This document shows, piece after piece, positions 1-9,673 of a stretch of 64,000 nucleotides of DNA (position 1 is the stretch's first letter; each line of letters begins with the position of its first letter). The position numbers and the translations under genes were made by a program. Location: assembly GCF_038443675.1 (NCBI RefSeq), contig NZ_CP151762.1:2418001-2482000 (forward strand). The letters are read 5' to 3'. The DNA is from Yoonia sp. G8-12. Its GTDB lineage: Bacteria; Pseudomonadota; Alphaproteobacteria; Rhodobacterales; Rhodobacteraceae. The notes beneath the pieces are model-generated. The model had not been told where the DNA came from, searched no databases, and saw nothing but the letters and a program-made list of their open reading frames with translations.

Positions 1-1
1 C

Positions 2-1177
2 GCACCCATCGAAATCACCGCCCACCCCACAATCAACGCAATTGATGCGTCCGACTGGGATGCCTGCGCCTGTCCTGAGGCGGTCGATGGCCGCCCCGAT
101 GATCCGTTTACTACGCATCGGTTTCTCAGGGCTTTGGAAGACAGCGGGTCGGTTGGCCCCAGTACGGGCTGGCAACCGCGTTATCTGACCGCCAAACAGG
201 GTGACATGATGATCGCGGTGGCCCCGCTCTATGCCAAAGGGCATAGCCAAGGCGAATATATCTTCGATCACAACTGGGCCCATGCCTATGAAAATGCAGG
301 CGGCCGGTATTACCCGAAACTGCAAATTGCGGTTCCATTTACCCCTGCCACAGGACGGCGGTTTTTGACCAAACCGGGGTATGAAGCCACTGGCATGTCT
401 GCGCTGATCCAAGGCGCGGTGCAGATTGCGGCAGACAATGAACTGTCATCAGTCCACGCCACATTTTGCACCGAAGCCGAGGCGATTACTGGCGCGGAAA
501 TGGGCCTACTGGCGCGCATCGGGCAACAATTTCATTGGGTGAACGACGGCTATGCGGATTTCGACGCTTTTCTTGCTTCGCTCTCCAGTCGCAAGCGCAA
601 GAATATGCGCAAGGAACGTGAAACGGCGAATGATTTCGGCGGTGAAATCGTCTCGCTAACCGGCGATCAGATTAAGCCAGAACATTGGGATGCCTTTTGG
701 GTGTTCTATCAGGATACAGGCAACCGCAAATGGGGCACGCCTTATCTGACGCGAAGATTTTTTGATTACGCGCAAGACACGCTCCGCGATGATATGCTGA
801 TGGTGCTGGCCATGCGCGACGGGCGGCCAGTGGCGGGCGCGCTGAACTTCATCGGGCGCGATACGCTTTACGGGCGCTACTGGGGCTGTATCGAGCACCA
901 CGATTGCCTGCACTTCGAAGTCTGTTATTACCGCGCTATCGACTATGCCATCCAACACGGGCTTGGCAAGGTTGAGGCAGGGGCGCAGGGCGAACATAAA
1001 CTCGCACGCGGGTATCTGCCCGTCGCCACCCATTCGCTACACTGGTTTGGCGATCCGGGGTTCAAAGACGCCGTTGCCCGCTATCTAGAGGCCGAGCGAG
1101 ACGCCATTGATCATGAAATCGAGGTGCTGACCAGCTATGGCCCATTCCGCAAATCCAATCAGGAGGAACACCAATGA
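2..1177 (+). CDS. FemAB/GNAT-like acyltransferase, 5' end missing
   Basis: The open frame runs from the first bases of the window, so the true start lies upstream; 391 residues are visible. The protein resembles the 'peptidogalycan biosynthesis' FemAB-like family (PF04339 type, GNAT fold), which transfer acyl or aminoacyl groups. A basic patch at SSRKRKNMRKER is followed by a C-terminal GNAT-like half with GRYWG and AGAQGEHKLARGY, which is typical of that family. Its stop overlaps the next gene by 4 bp (ATGA), suggesting co-translation with the pterin dehydratase. The substrate is unknown. Family confidence is good, specific function is not. Confidence 0.8.
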   Translation, partial: APIEITAHPTINAIDASDWDACACPEAVDGRPDDPFTTHRFLRALEDSGSVGPSTGWQPRYLTAKQGDMMIAVAPLYAKGHSQGEYIFDHNWAHAYENAGGRYYPKLQIAVPFTPATGRRFLTKPGYEATGMSALIQGAVQIAADNELSSVHATFCTEAEAITGAEMGLLARIGQQFHWVNDGYADFDAFLASLSSRKRKNMRKERETANDFGGEIVSLTGDQIKPEHWDAFWVFYQDTGNRKWGTPYLTRRFFDYAQDTLRDDMLMVLAMRDGRPVAGALNFIGRDTLYGRYWGCIEHHDCLHFEVCYYRAIDYAIQHGLGKVEAGAQGEHKLARGYLPVATHSLHWFGDPGFKDAVARYLEAERDAIDHEIEVLTSYGPFRKSNQEEHQ

Positions 1178-1473
1178 CCAACAAACTGACCGATGCAGAG
1201 CATAAAGAACACATCGCGCCGCTACTGGCCAATGGCTGGACACTGGGCGACGGGGGCGAAGCGATCCACAAAGAGTTCGTCTTTGCAAATTTCGTCGAGG
1301 CCTTCGGCTTTATGACCCGCGCCGCAATCTGGGCCGAAAAGCTGAACCACCATCCTGAGTGGTTCAACGTCTACAAAACCGTGAAGGTGACCTTGACGAC
1401 ACATGACGTAGATGGCCTAAGCGCGCTCGACGCCAAACTGGGCGCAAAAATGGACCAACTCGCCGGAGGCTAA
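1174..1473 (+). CDS. phhB: 4a-hydroxytetrahydrobiopterin dehydratase (PCD/DCoH)
   Basis: This 99-residue protein has the usual length of pterin-4a-carbinolamine dehydratases. The family signature is visible as EKLNHHPEW, with paired histidines and the HPEW core that binds and dehydrates the pterin, followed by TTHDVDGLSALD. It recycles the tetrahydropterin cofactor, classically for phenylalanine hydroxylase, but no hydroxylase gene is visible here, so the partner is unknown. The ATG overlaps the upstream acyltransferase stop (ATGA), and the next gene starts 2 bp after its own stop. Confidence 0.92.
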   Translation: MTNKLTDAEHKEHIAPLLANGWTLGDGGEAIHKEFVFANFVEAFGFMTRAAIWAEKLNHHPEWFNVYKTVKVTLTTHDVDGLSALDAKLGAKMDQLAGG

Positions 1474-1474
1474 T

Positions 1475-2320
1475 GTGGAGCAAATACTCAATACCGTTAT
1501 CTGGAACGGTAAAACGATCGGGGATCTGCTGACGATCCAGTTTCTGGCATCCGCCGTGGGCAGTGTGCTGGCGGTTGTCGCAATCCTGTTCGTGGGTTTT
1601 CTGCTGGGTGGCTGGGTACGCAAGCGGCTGACCAACCTGGGGCTGTCTTACGCGCATCTGGATATGACGCTGTTCAACTTTCTGGGCAACGTGGCGCGCT
1701 ATATTGTCATCGGCTTTGCGTTCCTCTTCGTGCTCAACACATTCGGGGTGCAAACCACATCGGTTGTCGCTGTCATCGGTGCCGCAGGTCTTGCGATTGG
1801 TCTGGCTTTGCAAGGAACACTGTCGAATGTCGCTGCCGGTGTGATGATCGTTTTTTTCCGCCCCATCAGGATCGGCGATTTCGTCGAAGTGAACGGCCAG
1901 ATGGGCACCGTCAAGGAAATCACGCTGAACTACACAGAACTGGCTGCGGTGAGCAACGTGCAGATCATCATCCCCAACAGTCAGGTCTGGGGCAACACCA
2001 TCGTGAACTATTCCAGCTATGACACCCGCCGTGCGGAGTGGATTTTTGGCGTGGCTTACGGGGCTGATCTGAAGCTGGCCGAAGAGACAATTCGCGAAAC
2101 GATCATGGCAGATCCGCGTTCAAAGGCCGACCCTGCGCCATTTATTCAGGTAAACAATCTGGGCGATTTCTCGGTCGATTTTCTGGTGCGCGTTTGGTGC
2201 GACAGTGGGGATTACTTTGCCTATCAGGCCGATATGAAGCGCAAGGTAAAAGAGGCGCTGGACTCTCGCGGCATCGAAATCCCGTTCCCGACACGCACAG
2301 TGATGCAAGTGAACGGCTAA
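1475..2320 (+). CDS. Small-conductance mechanosensitive channel, MscS family
   Basis: This is a 281-residue MscS-type channel that releases solutes during hypo-osmotic shock at the inner membrane. An N-terminal amphipathic start is followed by hydrophobic segments at about residues 22-45 and 65-90. The Gly/Ala-rich pore helix (IGAAGLAIGLALQGTLSN, about 92-110) and the beta-domain signature RPIRIGDFVEVNGQMGTV (about 127-144) are both clear. The start is taken as GTG directly after the previous stop, where GGAGG at 1464-1468 serves as ribosome binding site. It is probably translated with the two genes upstream. Confidence 0.93.
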   Translation: MEQILNTVIWNGKTIGDLLTIQFLASAVGSVLAVVAILFVGFLLGGWVRKRLTNLGLSYAHLDMTLFNFLGNVARYIVIGFAFLFVLNTFGVQTTSVVAVIGAAGLAIGLALQGTLSNVAAGVMIVFFRPIRIGDFVEVNGQMGTVKEITLNYTELAAVSNVQIIIPNSQVWGNTIVNYSSYDTRRAEWIFGVAYGADLKLAEETIRETIMADPRSKADPAPFIQVNNLGDFSVDFLVRVWCDSGDYFAYQADMKRKVKEALDSRGIEIPFPTRTVMQVNG

Positions 2321-2362
2321 GAGGCTTACAAACCCGGAATGGCGGCGGGCCGTTTGCGTACG

Positions 2363-2617
2363 CTAAGTGCGCGCGTCCCGCTGCGTGTTTGTCTCTTCTG
2401 GTTCGTTGTGATCGCTGGGATCAAAATCGCTGGGATCGTATCCCTCGTCATCCTCGGGGATGCCCGTGACATGCGTTGTTCCGGTCTCTTCGTCGTAGAC
2501 AAGCCCGTATTTCGCGCGGCCTTCTGATTTGTAACGCCGGTATTCATGCAAACCCGCGTAGATAAAAACCACTACGAAGGGCACGATAAGCGCGATTGCA
2601 ATCAGTTGAGGTTCCAT
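2363..2617 (-). CDS. Small single-pass membrane protein
   Basis: This 84-residue protein starts MEPQLIAIALIV, with one membrane helix at about residues 5-24. A basic stretch (EYRRYKSEGRAKYG) follows, then an acidic tail rich in Asp, Pro and Glu. I recognise no domain; similar short proteins seem common in Rhodobacteraceae but I assign no role. A longer in-frame start at 2680 was rejected because it would run into the hairpin that ends the upstream peroxiredoxin gene. Confidence 0.6.
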   Translation of the reverse strand: MEPQLIAIALIVPFVVVFIYAGLHEYRRYKSEGRAKYGLVYDEETGTTHVTGIPEDDEGYDPSDFDPSDHNEPEETNTQRDART

Positions 2618-2675
2618 CGGGATCGGCCTTTGCGTGCGGGGTGTCGTGGTGACAGACTGCGCCGATACGCAGAAT

Positions 2676-2703
2676 GACACTGCCCGCCGAAACGGGCAGT
2701 GTC
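2676..2703 (-). terminator. Strong hairpin after the peroxiredoxin gene
   Basis: A perfect 11-bp inverted repeat, GACACTGCCCG and CGGGCAGTGTC, with a 6-base loop lies just beyond the peroxiredoxin stop on the minus strand. The U-tract is weak (ATTCT), so it may be a terminator or an mRNA-stabilising 3' hairpin. Confidence 0.65.
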
Positions 2704-2712
2704 GGGGTCTTT

Positions 2713-3204
2713 CTAGGCCATCTGCGCCAAGAGCGTCTCACCGGCAGAGACCTCACAAACGCCGGGGCCTTCCTCTTCGTTGAGAATTTTCACGACGCCG
2801 TCTTCAACCAGCATCGCGTAGCGCTTGGAGCGGTCTACGAAACCGACAGGGCCTGCGCTAAAGTTCATGCCGATAGCTTTGGTAAACGTACTTTCCGCGT
2901 CAGCCAGCATCGTGATGCCGGTTTCGATTGCGCGGGTGCTGTCGCCCCATGCTTTCATCACAAACGGGTCGTTCACGGACACGCAGATGATTTCATCCAC
3001 TCCTTTTTCCATGAACGCATCATATGTCACCATAAAGCTTGGGACGTGCGCGGTTGTGCACGTGCCTGTATAAGCGCCGGGCAAACCAAAAATCACAACT
3101 TTGCGCCCTTTCACCTTGTCGGAAAGCTGTACTTGCTGTGGGCCTTCATCGCCCATCACCAGCATTGTGGCGTCTGGCAGCGTATCACCTGTCTTGATTG
3201 TCAT
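2713..3204 (-). CDS. Peroxiredoxin, Prx5 family
   Basis: This 163-residue thiol peroxidase reduces hydrogen peroxide and organic peroxides. The peroxidatic cysteine lies in PGAYTGTCTTAHVPSF (about residues 41-56), which corresponds to the Prx5 signature PGAFTPTCS..HVPGF. Later landmarks are VNDPFVMKAW and the C-terminal NEEEGPGVCEVS, which supplies a second cysteine. The reductant (glutaredoxin/glutathione or thioredoxin) cannot be read from sequence. It is divergent from the FAD reductase gene at 3297 with about 90 bp between them. Confidence 0.92.
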   Translation of the reverse strand: MTIKTGDTLPDATMLVMGDEGPQQVQLSDKVKGRKVVIFGLPGAYTGTCTTAHVPSFMVTYDAFMEKGVDEIICVSVNDPFVMKAWGDSTRAIETGITMLADAESTFTKAIGMNFSAGPVGFVDRSKRYAMLVEDGVVKILNEEEGPGVCEVSAGETLLAQMA

Positions 3205-3296
3205 AACTCTCGCCTTTGTTCAGAATTGTTTCTCCGTTGAAATCTCATATAGAGTGCGAAATGCCAACAGCCAGTCACAAGAAGAGGTGAACCCCC

Positions 3297-4510
3297 ATGA
3301 CGCACGTTGTTATCGTCGGAGCAGGACAGGCAGGCGCATCGCTGGCCGCGAAACTGCGCACCGTCGGGTTTGAGGGGCACATCACGTTGATCGGCGCGGA
3401 AAAAGTACCCCCTATCAGCGTCCACCGCTGTCAAAAGCCTATCTATTGGGAGAAATGGCCGAGGAACGGCTCTATCTGCGGCCTGCGGTCTTTTATGATG
3501 AACACAATATCGACTTGCGGCTGAATACCCGTGTGACTGCGATTGATCGCGCGGCGAAAACGATCCGGCTGAGCGATGACACCGAACTGGCCTATGATGA
3601 ACTTGCTCTGACCACCGGCGCACATCCACGCACCCTGCCCGCAGCCATCGGCGGGATGCTGGATGGCGTTTTTGCCGTACGTGATCTGAGCGATGCGGAT
3701 GCGATGGCCCCCGCGTTCACCGCAGGCAAGCGGGTGTTGATCATTGGCGGCGGATATATCGGGCTAGAGGCGGCGGCGGTGGCATCAAAGTTGGGGTTGC
3801 AAGTGACGCTGGTGGAGATGGCAGACCGGATCTTGCAGCGGGTCGCGGCCCCTGCGACGTCCGACTATTTTCGCGCTCTGCACCAAAGCCACGGGGTTGA
3901 TATTCGCGAGGGCGTGAGGCTTGAGCGATTGTTGGGCGAAGATCATGTGACCGGTGCAGTGCTGACAGACGGCACAACGCTGGAGATTGATTTTGCGGTT
4001 GTCGGCGTCGGGATCACCCCCGCAAGCATTCTGGCGGAAAGCGCAGGAATTGATGTGGGTAACGGCATTACGACTGACAATTACGGGCGCACCTCCGACC
4101 CGCATATCTGGGCCGCTGGCGATTGCGCATCGTGCCTGTTTCACGGCCAGACCATCCGCCTTGAAAGCGTCGGCAACGCGATTGATCAAGCCGAAACAGT
4201 GGCGGTGAATATCGCAGGTGGCGATGCACCTTACGTGCCAAAGCCATGGTTCTGGTCCGATCAATATGATTGCAAACTGCAAATCGCAGGGCTGAATTTG
4301 GGCTATACAGACGTCTATGTGCGCAAAGGCGACGCGCCCGGTGTCCAATCGCACTGGTATTACAACGGCGGCATCCTGCTGGCCGTGGATGCCATGAACG
4401 ATCCGCGCAACTATATGGTCGGCAAGCGCTTGATCGAGGCGGGACGGAGCCCCGACCCGGCGTTAATCAAGGACCCCGCAACAGACATGAAAGCCTTGCT
4501 GAAACCGTGA
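3297..4510 (+). pseudogene. FAD-dependent ferredoxin/rubredoxin reductase-like gene, frameshifted
   Basis: The locus would encode about 404 residues of a Pyr_redox_2 reductase that passes electrons from NAD(P)H to a ferredoxin-type partner. The N-terminal FAD motif GAGQAGASLAAKLR is in the frame from 3297. The NAD motif GGGYIGLEAAAV and the second FAD motif WAAGDCA are in the frame that is open through 3446-4510. The break is at the C-run 3408-3412: with six Cs instead of five the frame reads VPPYQRPPLSKAYLLGEM, exactly the conserved family sequence. One missing base, sequencing error or real mutation, therefore explains the split. Its end overlaps rsmD by 4 bp. Confidence 0.88.
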
Positions 4511-5064
4511 GGATCATCGGTGGCACCCATCGCGGCACGGCGCTTGCCGCTGTCGGCCAAGGCGACGCAGCCGCGCATTTGCGCCCTACCACGGACCGCG
4601 TGCGCGAAAGCCTGTTCAACGTGCTGCAAGGCGGGCGCTTTGGCGATCCGATTGGCGGCGCACAGGTGCTAGACCTTTTTGCAGGCACCGGTGCGCTGGG
4701 GCTTGAGGCGCTGTCACGCGGGGCGGCGCATGTGACATTTGTGGATAACGGACGAGTGGCGCAGAAATTGATCCGCGAGAATATCACCAAGCTACGCCGG
4801 CAGGATGATACGACCGTACTGCGCACAGATACCGGCAAGCTGCCGCAGGGCACGCCCTGCACATTGGTATTTCTTGATCCGCCATACGATCAGAACCTCG
4901 GGGGCAAAGCACTGGCCGTGGCGAAAGCCGCAGGGTGGCTGGCCCCTGAGGCCTTGATCGTATGGGAAGAAAGCCGCGCGCAGATTGCACCGCATGGCTT
5001 TACCACGCTGGATCAGCGACGCTATGGCGACACATGGGTGACGTTTCTGCGTCATAGCTCCTGA
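4507..5064 (+). CDS. rsmD: 16S rRNA (guanine(966)-N2)-methyltransferase RsmD
   Basis: This 185-residue SAM-dependent enzyme methylates G966 of 16S rRNA. Features are the start MRIIGGTHRGTAL, the RPTTDRVRESLFNVL block, the SAM-binding LDLFAGTGALGLEALSRGA (about residues 56-74) and the catalytic DPPY (FLDPPYDQN). The GTG start at 4507 overlaps the previous stop (GTGA); a longer in-frame extension upstream lies inside the reductase gene and does not fit the family length. It converges with ispE, 19 bp away. Confidence 0.94.
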   Translation: MRIIGGTHRGTALAAVGQGDAAAHLRPTTDRVRESLFNVLQGGRFGDPIGGAQVLDLFAGTGALGLEALSRGAAHVTFVDNGRVAQKLIRENITKLRRQDDTTVLRTDTGKLPQGTPCTLVFLDPPYDQNLGGKALAVAKAAGWLAPEALIVWEESRAQIAPHGFTTLDQRRYGDTWVTFLRHSS

Positions 5065-5083
5065 CGGCGATAAAGCTGCGTGG

Positions 5084-5941
5084 CTAAAGCACCTCGGCAG
5101 GTGCCACCCACCAATCCATCTTGGCGACCTGCACGATGCGTGCCACATGGCGCGCTATGGCCATGTTTTTCACCAGCCCAAAACAGGTCGCCCCTGAACC
5201 CGACATGCCCGCAACAGAAACTGCAGGGAGTGACCCGAGTTTGGCAATCGCCTCGGTGATCTGTGGGGCGATAGCTTCCGCGGGGGGTTGCAAATCATTA
5301 CGCTGCGCCAAAAGCCAATGGACAAATCCCTCGTAGTCGAGTGCGGTTGGCAGGGGTGTCATCGGGCTACCCTGTTTCGTGGCGAGGCCTTGGAACACCG
5401 GGCCTGTCGGCACCTCTACGGGCGGTCGCACCAGTACCAATGCGCAAGATGGCAGTTGCCCTACGGGCGACAGCATATCCCCGATCCCCGACATGCGCAG
5501 GGGGCGCGGTGATGAGATGCAGACAGGCACATCAGCGCCAAGCGCCACAACCTCGGGCGTCATCGCGGGAAGCGGTGCGACGCTCCAAAGCTCTGCCAAC
5601 ATTGCCAGTGTCGTCGCGGCGTCAGAAGATCCGCTGCCGATGCCCGCCGCATGGGGCAGGTGTTTCTCCAACGTCAGTGAAGCACCCATTGTGACACCCC
5701 GCGCCGCACGCAACACCTCTGCGGCGCGCATCATCAGATTGGTGTGATCCGTTGGCACGCCCATTGAGAACGGACCAGAGACTGATATCCGCAAATCAGG
5801 GGCAATTGTCGCGCTCAGCTGATCAGCGACGCCCGCGAACACGACCAGACTGTCCAGCAAATGATAGCCATCATCCCGCTGTCCGGTCACATGCAAGGTC
5901 AGGTTGACCTTGGCGGGGGCGCTGGCCTTAATCGTCGCCAC
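5084..5941 (-). CDS. ispE: 4-diphosphocytidyl-2-C-methyl-D-erythritol kinase
   Basis: This 285-residue GHMP kinase carries out the ATP-dependent step of the MEP isoprenoid pathway. It shows the substrate-site motif APAKVNLTLHVTG at the N-terminus and the glycine/serine-rich ATP loop PHAAGIGSGSSDAAT (about residues 90-104), plus a C-terminal SVAGMSGSGATCFGL. The start is a GTG (VATIKASAPAKVN), overlapping the end of the TPR gene by 14 bp, which implies translational coupling. An ATG further upstream would add 18 unlikely residues. Confidence 0.93.
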   Translation of the reverse strand: MATIKASAPAKVNLTLHVTGQRDDGYHLLDSLVVFAGVADQLSATIAPDLRISVSGPFSMGVPTDHTNLMMRAAEVLRAARGVTMGASLTLEKHLPHAAGIGSGSSDAATTLAMLAELWSVAPLPAMTPEVVALGADVPVCISSPRPLRMSGIGDMLSPVGQLPSCALVLVRPPVEVPTGPVFQGLATKQGSPMTPLPTALDYEGFVHWLLAQRNDLQPPAEAIAPQITEAIAKLGSLPAVSVAGMSGSGATCFGLVKNMAIARHVARIVQVAKMDWWVAPAEVL

Positions 5942-7622
5942 TGGCAACCCGAATGGGGGCAAGCCCCTCATCGACCAAAACCAGATCCAACCCACGCTTC
6001 AACTTGTCACGAATACGCAAGGCCTCGTCAGCCTCGGGATCAAAAGAAAGGGCGCGATGCCACTGGAAATGCGCTTCGGTTTCGCGCCCAACGGCCCAGA
6101 AAGCATCACCCAGATGGTCGTTTATGACCGGATCTACCGGTTCAAGTGAGGCGGCCCGTTCGAGATGAAACACGGCCTCATCATAACGCCCGAGTTGGAA
6201 ATAGACCCAACCCAGACTGTCCACGATCGCGCCGTTTTCGGGCTGGGCGATGGCCGCAGTTTCGATCATCGCAAGCGCCTCGTCCAGCTTTTCGCCGCGT
6301 TCCACCAATGAATAGCCAAGATAGTTCAGTACCTGTGGGTGATCGGGACGCAAGGCCAGTGCCGCGCGGAAATCTGCCTCGGCATCCGGCCAGTCGTCAA
6401 TCCGGTGATACGAGATGCCTCTTGTGTAATGCACGAACCACCGCGCGCTTTGGCCTTCGTCGTAGAGTTCTAGCGCACGCGTGTAGGCGGCAATGGCCTC
6501 TTCATATCGCTCCGCCTGCCGCAGGGTGTCACCCTTCGTAGCGTAGACATCGGGCATATCCGGGTGGCTGCGGGTCAGCGCCTCAAGCACTTCTATAGCC
6601 GCGTCTTGGCGTCCGGCGGCGCGCAGCACCTCGGCCCGCCCCAGTTCGGCGGCGGGAAAGGACGGATCATCGCGCGACACAGAGGCAAAGGCGATATTGG
6701 CAAGCTCATGCTGCCCCAGCTCTTCGAGCAAGCGCGCCGTCATGAGAACCGCAGCCGTATTTTCAGGCCAAAGGTACGTTGCAGCGCGCGCGTACATTAA
6801 GGTGAACGACGGGGGTGCGTCCTGTTGCACAATCCCCGCAATCACATGGCTTAGATCAGCAAGCCCCTGCTCTGGCGTGCGGACGGCGGTATAGGCCACG
6901 GCCTCATCTGCGGCCAGCTTGGCCCGTAGCTCTGCGACGCCAGGATCAAGCTGATCACCAAACACACCGTCAATAATGCCCGTTGCGGCATCATTGCGCC
7001 CCAACTGGCTCAGGATCTGCGCGTGTGCAATGGCGCTTTGGCGGTTGTAACGCATACCGCCCGACACTTGTCCGGAATAGATGGCATCGGCACCTTCAAA
7101 ATCACCGACAGAGGCCAGCGCATAGGCTTTGTGCGTTAACCCGTAGACCTGCATGCCCTCTGTTGCGATCACATCGTCAAAGCTTGCGATGGCGCGGGTG
7201 ATATCCCCCGCACCCAAATGTGCCCAGCTCTTGGCCAGGCCATCGACCAACGGTCCAACATTTCGGCCTGATTCAAGCGTGTCAAAGATACCCTGCCAAT
7301 TGCCTAACTTGGCGTTGGAAACCATAAGGATCAGGTTCGCAACCTGGCTTTCGTATCCAAGTGCTGCAATGTTTTCCGCGATTGGCAGCGCCCGTTCGAT
7401 ATCCCCCAAAGCAATATAGGCGGTCATCGCATTCTCAAGCAGGAAAGGTTCGGACGGGTCCGCAATGAGCCCACGCGACAAATGCCGCGCGGCCTCCGCA
7501 AAGTCGTTTGCCTGCAGGGCCTGCCGCGCAGCAAGATATGATCCCGCATCGGGATTTGCAAAGCCCGGACCGGCGCCCAGAATGGCAACGGCGGCAATGG
7601 CCCCGAAGAATGTTCTTTTCAT
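5928..7622 (-). CDS. Secreted or periplasmic TPR-repeat protein
   Basis: This 564-residue protein begins with a signal peptide (MKRTFFGAIAAVAILGAGPGFA, cleavage near GFA-NP). The rest is made of tetratricopeptide repeats; clear copies read DAAIEVLEALTRSHPDMP, YEEAIAAYTRALELYD and DEAVFHLERAASLEPVDP in the C-terminal third. TPR arrays are protein-protein scaffolds, so a role in envelope assembly is possible but inferred. The start at 7622 was chosen over an ATG 50 codons upstream because it gives a proper signal peptide. It precedes and overlaps ispE. Confidence 0.85.
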   Translation of the reverse strand: MKRTFFGAIAAVAILGAGPGFANPDAGSYLAARQALQANDFAEAARHLSRGLIADPSEPFLLENAMTAYIALGDIERALPIAENIAALGYESQVANLILMVSNAKLGNWQGIFDTLESGRNVGPLVDGLAKSWAHLGAGDITRAIASFDDVIATEGMQVYGLTHKAYALASVGDFEGADAIYSGQVSGGMRYNRQSAIAHAQILSQLGRNDAATGIIDGVFGDQLDPGVAELRAKLAADEAVAYTAVRTPEQGLADLSHVIAGIVQQDAPPSFTLMYARAATYLWPENTAAVLMTARLLEELGQHELANIAFASVSRDDPSFPAAELGRAEVLRAAGRQDAAIEVLEALTRSHPDMPDVYATKGDTLRQAERYEEAIAAYTRALELYDEGQSARWFVHYTRGISYHRIDDWPDAEADFRAALALRPDHPQVLNYLGYSLVERGEKLDEALAMIETAAIAQPENGAIVDSLGWVYFQLGRYDEAVFHLERAASLEPVDPVINDHLGDAFWAVGRETEAHFQWHRALSFDPEADEALRIRDKLKRGLDLVLVDEGLAPIRVASGDD

Positions 7623-7895
7623 ACCAGTCAAACCCGTTCCTCTACTGCTTTTATGGCACCCTAAGCAGGGAAATGCCTGCATGCAAACCGCGCAAAGAAA
7701 GGGTGGCAAATTGTTGCGGATCAGAACAAATTTCAGGAATTCAGGGCGATCAGACACAAGAAGACGGGCCATTACGGCCCATCTGCTCGCCCTGCCAAGA
7801 CTGCTCGCATACGCCTATTAAATATGGCGCTTCGCGTTAGCAGCGACACTAAGCGATAAGGTGATTCGCCGTCAAGTGACTGATTCGCTCAAACG

Positions 7896-8402
7896 TCAAC
7901 TTGTTGGGGCGTAAACACGGCAAAGTGGGTCAACGGGCACGGGGCTGACCAGAAAAGGCGTCTCTGGTGGCATGCCGCTTGCCTCAACCCATGCACCATT
8001 GAGGCAAAAATCCTGCGCATAATTGCCAAGGTTGAAACCAAAACCGGGGTTGCCACAGTCTGTGGCAGTGCCATCCGCATTCCACGCCTGAGAGACCCCA
8101 AGCCCCATTTCACCGGGGGTCAGAAATACGCCACGCGCGGGATCGTAGTTGAGAAACCAACTCGCATTCTCACGCCGCGCGGCCATATCCCATTTGCCCA
8201 AAAGCTGCTGGTCTTGGTATCCGGCAATCCGGAACAGCATCACATCGTCTTGGGTAATCAGGGGTTTGTTCAATGCACTTGGCGTGATCGACATCTGCCC
8301 GGTCATTGTATAGCCGTTCGCCCCTTGCCAGCAGAAATAGAAATCCGCTGCATTGGCGGTATTCGCCAACAAAGAAAGTGCGACTGCGACGCCCTTGATC
8401 AA
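7896..8402 (-). CDS. Secreted protein of unknown function
   Basis: This 168-residue protein has a signal peptide (MIKGVAVALSLLANTANA, cleavage before ADFYFCW). The mature part is rich in aromatic residues and contains several cysteines (FCWQG, TDCGNP, DFCLNG, PLCRVY) that could form disulfides in the periplasm. I recognise no domain. The start is TTG, whose last two bases lie in the folC stop (TTGA); the perfect signal peptide supports this choice. It appears to be the last gene of accD-folC. Confidence 0.7.
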   Translation of the reverse strand: MIKGVAVALSLLANTANAADFYFCWQGANGYTMTGQMSITPSALNKPLITQDDVMLFRIAGYQDQQLLGKWDMAARRENASWFLNYDPARGVFLTPGEMGLGVSQAWNADGTATDCGNPGFGFNLGNYAQDFCLNGAWVEASGMPPETPFLVSPVPVDPLCRVYAPTS

Positions 8403-9673
8403 CCACCGTTCTCCCGCATCACATGCCCCGCCAAATAAAGCGATCCGCAGATCAGGATGCGCGCATGGGGCGCGCCCTGCTTGATCGCTACGATTGCCTC
8501 TTGAACAGTATCGGCAATCCGCGCGTTCAATCCAGCCTGTTGCGCCTCGGCCGCAGTCGTTGCGGCAGGCAGCGTGGCTTTTTCACCCGGGATCGACACC
8601 GCCGTTAAGGATTCCGCGACGCCAGCCAACGGGCGCAGGTAGCCCCCGATATCTTTCGTGTTCAACATCCCACAGATAAGGTGGGTCGGGCGCGGCGGTA
8701 GGCTACGCAGTGTCTCGGCCAGCGCCTGCCCTGCTGCCGGATTATGCCCACCATCAAGCCAAAGCTCGGCGGGTGCCGCCAGAGCGACCAAGGGCCCTTC
8801 TGTCAGCTTCTCCATCCGCGCGGGCCAATATGCGCGGGTCACTGCCGCCTCGCAGGCTGCTTCGTCTTTGCCCAGTGCGCGCAATGCGGCAATTGCCGCC
8901 CCTGCGTTCATGACCTGATGCGGGCCGGGCAGGTTTGGCAGCGGCAAGTCCAACAGGCCACGTTCGTCTTGATAGATCAGCCGGTCGCGCTCGACACTCA
9001 CATGCCAGTGCTGGCCATACGCACTTAACGGCGCGCCCAGCGCTGCCGCCTTCGCCTCGATCACATCCATGCTTTCTTCATGCTGCGTGCCGACAACACA
9101 AGGCACGCCGCGCTTTATGATCCCCGCCTTTTCACCCGCAATCGCAGCAAGCGTATCGCCCAGATATTGCTGGTGGTCCAAATCGACCGGCGTAATGATC
9201 GTAATGGCCGGATCAGAAATAACGTTTGTCGCGTCCAAGCGCCCGCCAAGGCCAACTTCAAGCAAAGTGTAATCGGCTGGCGTTTCAGCAAAGGCCAAAA
9301 GCCCTGCCACTGTCGTGATCTCGAAATAGGTGATCGGATCGGGGCCGTTGGCGATGTAGCAACGATCAAGCACATCCGTCAGCGCCTCTTCCGTGATCAG
9401 CGTTCCGGCCAGCCGGATCCGTTCGTGAAAGCGTGCCAGATGTGGGGATGTATAGGCGTGAACCTTAGATCCGCCAGCTTCCAACCCAGCACGGATCATG
9501 GCTTGGGTCGAGCCTTTGCCATTGGTCCCTGCCACGTGAATGACGGGCGGCAAGCGATCTTGGGGATTGCCCACCGCCGCCAGCAACCGCCACACACGGT
9601 CCAAGGTCAGGTCAATGACCTTGGGGTGCAGGGCCATCATCCGTTCAAGGATCGCGTCAGAGGTCTGGTTCAC
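8399..9673 (-). CDS. folC: Bifunctional dihydrofolate synthase/folylpolyglutamate synthase
   Basis: This 424-residue Mur-ligase-family enzyme adds glutamate to dihydropteroate and folates using ATP. The P-loop is HVAGTNGKGSTQAM (about residues 46-59), followed by the family motifs YTSPHLARFHERIR and LLEVGLGGRLDATN, and in the ligase domain WLDGGHNPAAGQ. The GTG start overlaps the accD stop by 4 bp (GTGA); accD-folC is a frequent order in this group. Confidence 0.95.
   Translation of the reverse strand: MNQTSDAILERMMALHPKVIDLTLDRVWRLLAAVGNPQDRLPPVIHVAGTNGKGSTQAMIRAGLEAGGSKVHAYTSPHLARFHERIRLAGTLITEEALTDVLDRCYIANGPDPITYFEITTVAGLLAFAETPADYTLLEVGLGGRLDATNVISDPAITIITPVDLDHQQYLGDTLAAIAGEKAGIIKRGVPCVVGTQHEESMDVIEAKAAALGAPLSAYGQHWHVSVERDRLIYQDERGLLDLPLPNLPGPHQVMNAGAAIAALRALGKDEAACEAAVTRAYWPARMEKLTEGPLVALAAPAELWLDGGHNPAAGQALAETLRSLPPRPTHLICGMLNTKDIGGYLRPLAGVAESLTAVSIPGEKATLPAATTAAEAQQAGLNARIADTVQEAIVAIKQGAPHARILICGSLYLAGHVMRENGG

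Noticed and set aside
2618..2680. Longer N-terminus for the small membrane protein
   Set aside because: It would run into the peroxiredoxin terminator and lacks the membrane-protein start seen at 2617.
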